A stretch of 11,752 bases of DNA from Euperipatoides rowelli (Eukaryota > Onychophora > Udeonychophora > Euonychophora > Peripatopsidae). The notes under the pieces are model-generated. The model was given only the letters and a program-made list of their open reading frames with translations. It made no database searches and was not told the origin of the DNA. Positions 1-8,277 of the stretch are shown piece after piece. Where the stretch lies: assembly GCA_003024985.2 (NCBI GenBank), contig PXIH01S0006231.1; one strand, written 5' to 3'. Numbering within the stretch: position 1 is the stretch's first letter; each line of letters opens with the position of its first letter. Both the position numbers and the translations under genes were made by a program.

Positions 1-1140
1 TTTAAATTATTTCAGAACTTTATAAAAAGTTGGGTGCATGTACTTATGTACGCGCGTTAGAAGTTATACTTCTTATACAATACTTAACACTTAAGACTTG
101 TATAGAATATGTAAATACTAACTGATTGAATTAAATGAAATTAAAGTTGAATTTGGGTATTAATTTAATACTAGATATGTAATTATTATATGGCTCTTTA
201 TAATTATGGAAAACTGGATTCCGGCTCTCATTGACCTCATAGCATTGTGCCCACCCCTGGACTATATATGGAATTTATTTATTTATTTACCAACCACCAA
301 ATTACATTGGGAAAGACTATTGTTTAAAAAAAAATTATTGCCTGGTTTACAATCTAAAATATGTTCCACAATAAGCCTAGTCAAATTAAAAATAAAAAAA
401 AAGAGAAGGAAATATTAAATGTCTAAAAATAGAAATGTCTAAGCCTATCTATAATAGTCAGTTTTACTTTTTCTTTCTTTCACAGATAGATGCAGTAAGG
501 GAGGTACAACTACCATAATGAGCAATACTGCACAAAGCTGAAGCAATTTATATTCAAAAATTAATTTTTATTCATTTTTTTAGGTCAATAAAGGCTAAAA
601 CAATTCACGAGACTAATGCTAATTTTTTTTTGTTCTCTCTACTCAAAACCAAAATGTTTAGCATAATGCAAGCTTTTATTGTAACTCCAGTAGTGAAGTG
701 TAGGCATACATCATTTTAATATAAACTAATTGTAAGATAACAAACACAGTTTCATTTCTATTGATCTAGTAAGTTATCTAGAGCTTGAATAATATGACAA
801 TTTTCAACTCTAATTAAATTTATGCAGCAAACAATCAAAACAATATAAAATATTTTGGACATCTCAAAACATTTGGTTCTTTTCTTGAAAAAAAAAAAAA
901 AAAGGACTCATAATTTAACTGAAAAGCTTTTAATGAAGGCAACCACCAAAGGACATTGAAAATAAATTATTCATGACATGTTTGAATACATTTGAATTTT
1001 AAAACTGTTAAATATTTTAACATAAGTTGCCGCAAGAAGAAAATGAACAATGAATGATTCCTTGTTAATTACCATATATTTGAATGTAAGGGGATAATAA
1101 TATGTTACTGCCTACGTTGGTTCATAAAATTTATTTTCAT
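1..1140. other. AT-rich non-coding sequence, no gene seen
   Basis: This stretch holds no recognisable gene, RNA or transposon. Both strands are dense in stops. The only open frame near 200 bp long (206-418, plus) ends in a lysine-rich tail encoded by A-runs and has no domain or signal I can recognise. A 16-base A-run lies at 888-903. One copy of the AGCCTA word that recurs across the window lies at 442-447. It is probably intergenic or intronic filler. Confidence 0.7.
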
Positions 1141-1145
1141 TACAG

Positions 1146-1258
1146 TAGGCTATACTGAATTTTCTTTCAATGAAACAAGTTTATAAATTAGTTGTAGGCT
1201 TTGTCACCTATTAAGGTGTCAAAGATTTAAAATTCATTTATAAACTTGTAGTAGCCTA
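1146..1258. repeat. Nested inverted repeat (hairpin-forming)
   Basis: Three concentric pairs of arms are visible. The outer pair is TAGGCTA at 1146-1152 with TAGCCTA at 1252-1258. The middle pair is 14 bases, perfect, at 1175-1188 (ACAAGTTTATAAAT) and 1236-1249. The inner pair is 1201-1209 with 1214-1222, matching at 8 of 9 positions around a 4-base loop. No flanking target duplication is evident. It could be a small foldback element, a remnant of a MITE, or a structured transcript. The middle arm pair is the best evidence, because the outer pair is the short word that is common throughout the window. Confidence 0.55.
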
Positions 1259-1760
1259 ATAGCAGCAAAAATGAAACACATTTCATTATTTTTTTTGCAC
1301 TTTATTAAAAAAAAAAAAACGGATTTTAAAAATATTTTGATTGTGCATATCTCACATACGGTACAGTATATTTTGCAACATTTATTTACGATTATTTTAT
1401 AGCCCACATAAGATTTTTATCTTAACCCTTTCATTTCTAAACAGGTATGGTAATTTTCGATTTAAGTTAAAAAGATTAAATTTAAACATTTTGGGAATAA
1501 CACGATTTAAAAATTACTATCACTTCTCAAATTAGGCTACACGGTAAATTATTTCAATTTAGCCCAAAACAACCAATCAGAGGTCGGCTTGCATTCTATC
1601 TGTGGTATAGTGTGTTATTTTATTTATTACTTATTTCATAATATGCTTTAATATTTATGTTGGTCTTAGGATCAATGTGATTATTATTATTATTATTGCA
1701 AGTAGCAGGACCTTCACCATTAATGATATTCTATATAATAGACATCCTTTAATTTTCTAT
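1259..1760. other. AT-rich non-coding sequence, no gene seen
   Basis: No gene is supported here. The open frame at 1341-1535 (plus) encodes a low-complexity Ile/Phe/Asn-rich product of the kind expected from AT-rich DNA and has no motif. TACGGTACAGTA at 1357-1368 contains two overlapping copies of the TACNGTA word described in the findings. A short TTA run lies at 1681-1697. Confidence 0.65.
1681..1697. repeat. (TTA)n microsatellite
   Basis: A perfect TTA run of about 17 bases lies 64 bases upstream of the first copy of the dispersed Y repeat. Confidence 0.85.
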
Positions 1761-2235
1761 TACCGTAGAATGCCGAGCAAGGGCACATGCGCTCTTATCA
1801 TTCATTTGTGGGGAAATGGGATGGGTGCGCACCGTGCGCTCTTGTTCGGCTCCAAGCTAGTAAACTTTAGATATACCACAATGCATTGCAAAATCGACCA
1901 GGCGCTCTTGTTTGGCTAGAATCAGAATTCCTTAAAAAGATTATTTTTCAAAACGGCACCCTTGCTTGGACATGCTTCCCTAAACTTTAGGAAATTGGCT
2001 GGTACACACTAAAACATGACATCACACATCAATAAAGGTTGGCTGATATAATATGTGCCAAGTAAGAGCGCCATCTTTAGAAGTTAAAACTTTCACTTTT
2101 TGATTTACAGGCCTCTTTCGTTAGTTTATGAGGATTCAATGTTATTCACAGAAGCTATATATATTTAGATGATGTAAAACACATAAAAATGATCTCACAG
2201 CATAATAATGTCAGAAGGTAACATAAAAATTTTTA
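1761..2235 (+). repeat. Dispersed repeat Y, copy 1 (about 475 bp)
   Basis: This segment aligns almost end to end with 10312-10780 in the same orientation. By eye the identity is roughly 80-85%, with small indels. Both copies start at TACCGTAGAAT and fade out after a shared AAAATTTTTA block. The segment is more GC-rich than its surroundings. Inside it are diverged monomers beginning with words like GCGCTCTTGTTCGG at 1836 and 1902 and a decayed one at 1956 (GCACCCTTGCTTGG). A shorter GCGCTCTT core lies at 1789, and one reverse-complement core AAGAGCGC lies at 2064-2071. I see no terminal inverted repeat, target duplication or coding capacity. The 80-codon open frame at 1677-1919 overlaps the repeat by chance and is not conserved as a protein. 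It is an unclassified interspersed repeat, perhaps a non-autonomous transposon or an old satellite fragment. Confidence 0.85.
1836..1901 (+). repeat. 66-bp monomer within repeat Y copy 1
   Basis: The unit begins GCGCTCTTGTTCGGCTCC and contains TAAACTTTAGAT in the middle and ATGCATTGCAAAA near its end. The next unit begins 66 bases later at 1902. Units with the same order of blocks begin at 10392 and 10785, which is the evidence that the family is built of monomers. Confidence 0.65.
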
Positions 2236-2380
2236 GACACTGCTCCAGTAGCGGCTAGCGTATGGTGGACTCTGGGACGGAGCCCCTCCCAATAAAATTA
2301 AGCAGCCAAATTGTTAATATAATCCTTCTCAATGTTATCTAACATTGAGCCACATTTTTTTTTTATGTCAAAAAAATAAA
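2236..2380. other. Spacer between repeat Y1 and LINE remnant, with a 22-bp palindrome
   Basis: A locally GC-richer stretch (2245-2290) is followed by a block around 2283-2320 (CCCCTCCCAAT, then GCCAAATTGTTA). That block loosely resembles 10251-10294, just upstream of repeat Y copy 2. A perfect palindrome with 10-base arms CTCAATGTTA / TAACATTGAG and a 2-base spacer lies at 2328-2349. Because the LINE remnant reads on the minus strand, this stretch lies on its 3' side and could include old 3' untranslated sequence, but I cannot prove that. Confidence 0.45.
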
Positions 2381-2750
2381 TAAATGCTTGATAGCAAATT
2401 TCTTAATGAGGTCAGTTCTCCTGTCTTTAAAGGAAACTCATCCCATGTGATCAAGGGATAGACGGTAGTTGAAATTATGATGACAACTACCCGTGATCAC
2501 ATGCACCGCTGTACTTTGGATAGACTCTATAGATTGAGACATGTTGTTAGTTAAGAGATGGCCCCCAAACAGGAGCACAATACTCAAGCTGTGAGTGAAT
2601 AAAATATTTGTATGCCAATAGGAGGGTAGGAACAGAAGCGCTCATACCCTTAAGCTTATATAGAATGAACATTTTCCTATTAGCACCAGATACCATGGAT
2701 CTAACATGGGTAGACCATTAAAAGATCATTCTGGATCCAGATGCCAAGGG
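2381..2750 (-). pseudogene. LINE reverse-transcriptase C-terminal remnant (CR1/L2/Jockey-like)
   Basis: The minus strand reads as the end of a non-LTR retrotransposon ORF2, from the thumb region past the polymerase core. A block beginning LGIWIQNDL (about 2748-2722) is followed, after a frame change, by 56 open codons at 2717-2550. These contain GANRKMFILYKLKG and HSQLEYCAPVWGPSL, which match the family pattern 'AN+...L..L+...Y...+..LEY..PVW.PSL'. A stop and another frame change follow. The next block is IESIQSTAVHVITG at 2530-2441, the counterpart of the family's 'IE.IQ+.A.+.I.G'. After a TGA come 19 codons (2437-2381) containing KDRRTDLIKKFAIKHL, the usual ending. With at least two frameshifts and two stops it is dead. 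The catalytic YxDD region and endonuclease are absent, as expected for a 5'-truncated insertion. The clade is uncertain; membership of the LINE class is quite sure. Confidence 0.85.
2444..2503. repeat. Interrupted inverted repeat inside the LINE remnant
   Basis: CATGTGATCA (2444-2453) and GGTAGTTG (2464-2471) pair with CAACTACC (2484-2491) and TGATCACATG (2494-2503). This gives 18 paired bases around a 12-base loop with an asymmetric internal bulge. It lies wholly inside the decayed reverse-transcriptase reading frame, so it may be accidental or may have arisen by template switching. Confidence 0.6.
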
Positions 2751-2816
2751 TAGGGATGCAACTAACCCTATCAAATATTAAATGACATTTATTATTTGTT
2801 ATAGACAAAACCACTT

Positions 2817-2831
2817 TAATAATAATAATAA
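2817..2831. repeat. (TAA)5 microsatellite
   Basis: Five perfect TAA units. Confidence 0.85.
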
Positions 2832-3474
2832 AAATATCATAATTTTTAAAGTACCTTTAACTAACCTGAAACCTAGTTTCAATTAAAGTCGAAATTGTAT
2901 AGTTTCTTTGAGTGAAAATAGTCAAAAGATAATTAGTATTTGTAATTGAATCGCTGTTACTAGTCTGAATGACATTTTATCATTATTTATTCTATTATTC
3001 AAAATTTAGACAATATCATCATGACTCACTATGACGACGACGTTAGACTATTAACAATCGTAAATACACACTTTTCCATTCAGTGATTTATTTGTATTTG
3101 ATTTATTCAATCTCAGATTTTTTTTTTATTTTTTTTTTTCAATCTCAACTTTTATTTTTGTTTTCAATTTCAAATTCTTAATTGCTTATCTAATGGGAAT
3201 TCTTGGCGGGAAGGGGGGTGATAAGGTGGAATTTTTGATAATACTATTTCTATGATGATTGATGATAATACTATTTACTTGATTACATCACAGAAGTGGA
3301 GAAATATGCAAACAAATTAACAAGATGACAATTCGGAGAACATATTTGTTTTTAAGTTGTCTTGACTAGACTATGCAATTTAAAAATATAGTGTTTTTCT
3401 TTTCCTATCTTGTTTTACTGTATTTTGTACAAAATAAAACATTTAATTAGGTGAAAGTTTGTTATCCAACTAAG

Positions 3475-3489
3475 AACAACAACAACAAC
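3475..3489. repeat. (AAC)5 microsatellite
   Basis: Five perfect AAC units, followed by AA. Confidence 0.85.
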
Positions 3490-3636
3490 AAATAGAATAC
3501 CGTAGGCTAATCTATTTGAAACAGTGACTGAGATGTAAATAGAAATAGAATTTCAGGAAATAGTTTTAGATAAATTAGAGCATAAATTATAAAAGAAAAA
3601 TCATGTAAAATCACATATTTCATTTATAAGTGATAA

Positions 3637-3644
3637 AAATAAAT
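3637..3644. repeat. Left target-site duplication of MITE (AAATAAAT)
   Basis: Identical to 4087-4094 directly after the right terminus. The duplication is credible because it abuts matching inverted termini exactly, but its simple AT composition weakens it. Confidence 0.65.
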
Positions 3645-3722
3645 GGTCAGATTCCGTTATCTGCCCACCAATATGGCTGATGGTAGTAAGTTGAAATTAT
3701 CTAGATAGGGCGCTCAGCAAAA

Positions 3723-3901
3723 GATTATTTCACCTCTAGATTATCCTAGGGTTCAGGGTTACGGTAAGATTAGGACTGTAATTTAGAAAATTTACTATAA
3801 TCGTCGAGAAAAAATACTAATTCCACATGCTAGGCCTACTACGTTTTAGTTTCGCGTTACTACTAACGGTAATTATGTTGGTGGGCAGAAAAAATCTGAC
3901 C
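3723..3901 (+). repeat. MITE body copy A with internal right terminus
   Basis: Starts GATTATTTCACC and shares block after block with 3902-4086: GGGTTCAGGGTTACGGTAA, TTAGGACTGTAA, GAGAAAAAATA, TAATTCCACA and CTACTACGTTTTAG. It ends with a decayed right terminus at 3880-3901 (GGTGGGCAG...AATCTGACC). That terminus also reverse-complements the left terminus at 3645-3669, except for the GATAACGG core, which has become A-rich and shorter. Confidence 0.85.
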
Positions 3902-4086
3902 GATTATTTCACCTATAGATTATCAAAGGGTTCAGGGTTACGGTAAAGTTAGGACTGTAAAGAACTAGCAAATATACTAAAATCGGTGAGAAAAAATATT
4001 AATTCCACACGGTAGCCTACTACGTTTTAGTTGTCGCGCGATTCCTAACATTAATTATGATGGTGGGTAGATAACGGAACCTGACT
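3902..4086 (+). repeat. MITE body copy B with outer right terminus
   Basis: The second head-to-tail copy of the body, starting GATTATTTCACC directly after the internal terminus of copy A with no left terminus between them. It ends in the intact right terminus GGTGGGTAGATAACGG followed by AACCTGACT. The two bodies differ by scattered substitutions and small indels, so the dimer is not a fresh duplication. Confidence 0.85.
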
Positions 4087-4094
4087 AAATAAAT
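4087..4094. repeat. Right target-site duplication of MITE (AAATAAAT)
   Basis: Directly follows the right terminus and equals 3637-3644. Confidence 0.65.
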
Positions 4095-4286
4095 TGTGAA
4101 GGATGGTATTTAGCAATCTTAAGTTTTAAAATAAAATAAAAATATACAGTATCTAGTTAATGGGAACCTTGATTTAATTCGGCTGCTAGCTTTTATTTCT
4201 TCAAAGCTTGATAAAGGCCTAAAATAACTGAAGCCTACTGAATTAAGTTGATTTCTTTTAATTTTTATGAAAAGCACTTGATGCAT

Positions 4287-4298
4287 ACACACACACAC
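4287..4298. repeat. (AC)6 microsatellite
   Basis: Six AC units running directly into the second copy of CTAGTTAATGGG. Confidence 0.85.
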
Positions 4299-4955
4299 TA
4301 GTTAATGGGGAGGGGGGGCCTTGAGGCTAAGGGGACTCTATAATTGTGCCACTGTGTATGACATATTCTTTTGTTTATTATGTGAAAATTTCAGTCATTC
4401 ATAAAATATTGTTAATTTCTTTATTTCAAATGAATTTTTAAGCTATAAAAAAAGGCTAAATACAATTAATGTAGGCTTACACTAAATACAAATTTTGAAA
4501 CAAAAAAAACATCAGATTTTTTAAAAGTACAGTACCGGTATATAAAAATTTAATGGCAAAAAAAGTTATATAGTTTGGCTTCTGTGGTAGCCTATCTCTT
4601 TGGTACCATACAGCTGTATATAACATCAGGCCCCCACAAGGAGAAGGGGTTGGTTGGGGCTGTAGTCTCGAGGCCCAGGATCAGGGCCATGAATGATCAA
4701 ACTACATATTATAACTTATGACATACTGGTGCTGTAATTAATAGCAAAAAAAAAATACCAAAAATATATAAGATAGTGGTACCAGGACCTACCTGGATTT
4801 CCAGTCCGTGGCCCAATTAGGAGGTGGGGGGGGGAGGGCACTGTATTTTGAAGTCAGAGCCAGTAGATTTCTAATGATTCCACTGAAAAATGATTCAGAC
4901 TCTTGACTCTACACTTCCCTTTAAGCTCTATGAGTCATTCTTTTGAGAATGATTG

Positions 4956-4956
4956 N
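4956..4956. other. Ambiguous base (N), possible assembly junction
   Basis: This is the only N in the window. It lies exactly one base before the start of the 94-bp segment that is repeated at the window end. That placement suggests a scaffold join rather than a random low-quality base call. Confidence 0.6.
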
Positions 4957-5050
4957 AGAAATTGATCCCTTTGAATTGCTTTATCTTTTCCCAAACATAC
5001 TATTTGATAAAATTTGTTTATATTTTATACAATTTTAAAGATATTAATCT
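4957..5050 (+). repeat. 94-bp exact direct repeat, copy 1
   Basis: Begins AGAAATTGATCCC and ends AGATATTAATCT. It matches 11659-11752 base for base, with no mismatch that I can find. The match starts directly after the N at 4956. Downstream this copy runs into a poly-T stretch, while the other copy is cut by the window end. There is no coding content or known family signature. Confidence 0.95.
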
Positions 5051-5693
5051 TTTTTTTTTTTACTATTTAAGCCTATGCCATAAATAGTTTACTTTCTTGA
5101 ATATCTGTTTTATTTATAGGGACAACCTCGCTGGACTATAATAGTCTGTTGTTATCCGTCATATTTGTATTTATATCGTGTACAGCCTACTTTCTGAATT
5201 ATTTCATATTTGTCATTTATAAGTTCTATACAAATTATTTAGAAATGCTATATTTAACATTAAACTCCATTTTAGTAAAATATTCAAAACTTCACTATAG
5301 GCCTAATAAGTTTTTAATTTTTATTGTTCTCAAACAATAAAATAAAGGACTTTACATTACAATCTGTGTTATCCATATTGCAGACCCAGCAGTAATAATA
5401 TCAAACTGAATAAATTAACTACCATACCCACATTGTTGACATTTGACAAATTATCGGCTGGCTGTTCCTTTCAATGAACGTTGAAGAATTTTGCTTAATT
5501 TTGATTGGACATTTAACTTTTCCACATTTTCTACTCTAATTTAACTTCCAGATTTAATTATTGGTCCACCTATAACTAAGAGCCTTGTGATCTAAATTAA
5601 CTACTAGTCCAACCAGGTATCGCTTTAACACATCTAGACGTGTACTGCACCCTTAAAATAATTGAAAAACCGCCGAAAAATGCCAGATGCATA

Positions 5694-5724
5694 TTTGCAT
5701 GCATGCAAAAAAAAAAAAAAAAAA
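5694..5724. repeat. 16-bp palindrome followed by A18
   Basis: TTTGCATGCATGCAAA (5694-5709) is a perfect palindrome that runs into an A-run of 18 bases (5707-5724). The A-run could be the tail of an old retroposed transcript, but no body or target duplication was found. Confidence 0.7.
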
Positions 5725-7618
5725 GGCAAACTAAGAGATTTAAAACAGCAGTAAACTACAGCTATTTTATTTGTAATTAAATTCTTTAGAGAATGAGTCT
5801 AATTCACTTCAATTATGATTCTTACAAACCTAGTAGATATGACACATCAATGTAGTGTCTTTTGGGGAGAAAAAAAGACCAATATCTTCAAACAAAATAT
5901 AGTCTAAATCCTATTCATATGATACTGTAAAAGTATAACGCATGGAAAAAAAAAAAGCCTGAAGAATTTTGCAAAACTTAATAATACTGACAATTTTTAA
6001 TGATTCCACATAAAACGTATGAAAAGAAAAAGATATAAAAGTTTTAAATAAAATATGAAAATGAAAGCTGGATTATTTCAAAGGTTTCAATAAGAAATAA
6101 AACTGTAAATTTAAATATTGATAAAGAGAAATATTATTTATAATGGTCTGTTCATAAATAATTTCATGCTTTGACCAATGTGGGGGGTTGAAAAAATGTG
6201 GCAAGTAGTGATGGGTGATGTATTGCATCAATAGCCTAATTATATAACAAGACATTTTTTAAAAAAAAAAATACAATTTGCAAATTTTTTAGTTTATTTC
6301 ATAGTAATTTTTCACTTTTTCATAAGTCTTAAATACATAGTTGAAAGGTCTATTGGTGTTTAATTCTCAATTAGACTTAAAATTAAAAATTATTTGGTGA
6401 GACTAGGCTGACCTGATAACTCGGCTTTGACGGGATCATCCTGGTTTTTGTGAAATTGTGCACCAACACTTTTTAAAATAGTACAAAAGTGTTCCAGTTT
6501 TTTTAAAGTTCAGAAAATAACCACTTTGAAGGTCATATAAATATAAAATACTCAAAACTACAATAGCTTATAGTTACACATGCACGAAACATTCAGTTAG
6601 ATTTTATAACTTTATAAAAACTAAAATATTAGACCACTCCTAATAGACAATACAGACTTTGTAGAGTAAATGAACATAGCAGTACGCTGGTCATAGCAAT
6701 TCCCACTGTAGCCGCCTATATGATTATTTTCACTAATCAGATTTTGAAAAAAAATATATATAAAATTACAAATTATAAAGAAATGCTTAAAAAAATTTGA
6801 CTGTTAAAACATAGGCTGACAAAGAAGGCATATGCTTTCATTTCAAACTGATGGTGCTTCTTGTTTTATGCAGTTGCGGCAGTTGCCCTATATGTAAATT
6901 TGGCCTTTTTGTTAAACACGCCGCTCAAATAAAAATACTATAGTAGAAATAATCAAAAATCTTCATTTTTTCATGCATGTGTAGCCAATTATTCAACAGG
7001 ATATTCACTGATTTTTTTAAAATAGGCTACTTTAAAAAAAAAATTTTTTTAACAAAACACTTTTAAAAAAAAAGCTAATCAAATTACAGCGCTATTACGG
7101 TATATAATACATTATCATTAGTTTTTGAGATAAACCAATAATACCACAAAAACTGCAATGATAGAGTTGTAAAAAAATGGTGGCGACAGTGCACTTACCC
7201 TTGGAAACATGATTTTGAATCTTTTAATGAAAAAAAAAAAAACCAGCAAAATATATACTGTAGCTCACTTGTCTGACTAGAATGCACAATTTTAAAAAAT
7301 CAACCAAAAGTATGAAAGATAGATATGGTGGTGCATGTAGCCTACTCAGCAACAGCATCTATATTTCACACTTTTTTTATTATTTTATTAAATTGTGCAT
7401 AATACCAGAACTTTGAAAGAAAATAAGGATGGCATACATACTGTAGATGACATTTTACATGTTGAATATAATGGTTAGTTAAACATGTTTTAAATAAGTT
7501 TACATGATTGCTTCAACTCTAATAGTTTATTTTGTGCATTTCTTAACTTCATCGACAAACTTTTAATGGTGTGTGCTAAATAGCCATTCAAAATAACAGT
7601 GTGCCTACTGTATTTATG

Positions 7619-7629
7619 CACACACACAC
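7619..7629. repeat. (CA)5 microsatellite
   Basis: Short perfect CA run. Confidence 0.8.
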
Positions 7630-8277
7630 TTTATCTTTAAGAAATAGTGGACACTGAAACTAAATGAGTAGCCTATATACCAGACCGCACAAAAATATTT
7701 ACCATACTGTATATTAAAAAAAAAAGATCTAATTCAAAAATATGCCACGTGTTAGAAGATTTATTTATCAAAGTAATTGGACATACAATATTACTTGCAT
7801 CTAATTAATTAGCTATTCTAACTCAATATGAATGGTATAGAAAAAAATACTATTTTTCTTTTGAGAAAATACCCAACTCCTTCAAGTATTGTCACACTAC
7901 CTTAGTTACACATGATTATGCCCAGTAAACATGGCTGTCAGATCAGTTGTAGGGCCTACTGTATATTGAAAAAGTTAGGAATTTTTTTTACTTGTACATA
8001 AGTATTTTTAACAGTCACTTTCTTCACCATCTTTAAACCTCATCATGTGAACTGGAAAGTAATAAAGCAGATCATCTTTTTTTAATTGCTCGCACTTGTA
8101 AGTTACAATATTTGTCTGCCATACAGACCTAACAGACTTTACACACACATGTTATTTTCCTCATCATTCTAAGATCAATTTCTTTTTTTTTTCTCTTTAT
8201 ACACTTTTCTAAGGGCATTTAAGAAAAGGAAAACAGGTACCAATTATCAGATAAGGCTGAGTCAACTTTTACTATCT

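Larger units (their letters stand above)
2751..3644. other. AT-rich non-coding sequence with simple repeats
   Basis: No gene is seen. The stretch contains (TAA)5 at 2817-2831 and (AAC)5 at 3475-3489. A T-rich tract at about 3107-3175 has TCAATCTCA at 3107 and 3139 and a degraded version at 3164, like a decayed short tandem array. The 3' part leads into the MITE's left target duplication at 3637. Confidence 0.65.
3645..4086. mobile_element. MITE-like DNA transposon with dimeric body (442 bp)
   Basis: The ends are inverted repeats of 25 bases: 3645-3669 (GGTCAGATTCCGTTATC...) and 4062-4086. They match at 22 of 25 positions when one is reverse-complemented. The element is flanked on both sides by AAATAAAT (3637-3644 and 4087-4094), consistent with an 8-bp target-site duplication, though this sequence is AT-simple. 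There is no coding capacity. The interior is two head-to-tail copies of a body of about 180 bp (3723-3901 and 3902-4086), each ending in the right terminus. The left terminus and its 78-bp leader occur only once. Each body carries GGGTTCAGGGTTACGGTAA. An 8-bp duplication fits hAT or Merlin-type transposases, but I cannot assign a superfamily. Confidence 0.85.
4095..4956. other. Non-coding sequence with G-rich patches, ending in an N
   Basis: No gene is seen. A 12-base direct repeat CTAGTTAATGGG (4153-4164 and 4298-4309) brackets 133 bp that ends in an (AC)6 run, a weak candidate for a retroposed insert. Poly-G patches lie at 4307-4318 and 4826-4838. A GC-richer stretch at 4625-4690 shows no gene. 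A perfect 7-base-arm hairpin at 4935-4952 lies just before the ambiguous base at 4956. Confidence 0.6.
5051..8277. other. Long AT-rich non-coding stretch, no gene seen
   Basis: About 3.2 kb without a supportable gene on either strand. Open frames at 5149-5340 (plus) and 6073-6255 (minus) encode only about 60 residues of Phe/Tyr/Ile-rich low-complexity sequence, as expected by chance in AT-rich DNA. Contents worth noting are a 16-base palindrome running into an 18-base A-run (5694-5724), many short A- and T-runs, (CA)n at 7619-7629, and repeated short words TAGGCT/AGCCTA and TACTGTA throughout. An intron or intergenic origin cannot be told apart. Confidence 0.65.

Noticed and set aside
206-418. 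Open frame of 70 codons with a Met-Glu-Asn start
   Set aside because: The second half is encoded by A-runs, giving a poly-Lys tail. There is no motif, no splice or promoter context, and the length is as expected by chance on AT-rich DNA.
1677-1919. Longest plus-strand open frame (80 codons)
   Set aside because: It starts in a TTA microsatellite and runs through the first monomers of repeat Y. The matching part of Y copy 2 has indels that do not keep the frame, so it is not under protein selection.
3743-3775. GGGTTCAGGGTTACGG as possible interstitial telomeric repeat
   Set aside because: It is only a partial resemblance to TTAGGG, and it recurs at the same place in both MITE body copies, so it belongs to the transposon.
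4536-4550. TATA-box-like GGTATATAAAAA
   Set aside because: Such strings are expected by chance in this AT-rich sequence, and no gene follows.
5149-5340. Open frame rich in Phe/Tyr/Ile/Leu, resembling a membrane segment
   Set aside because: AT-rich DNA read in this frame gives hydrophobic residues by default. There is no conserved motif or gene context.
6073-6255. Minus-strand open frame of 60 codons
   Set aside because: Low-complexity composition without any recognisable domain; likely chance.
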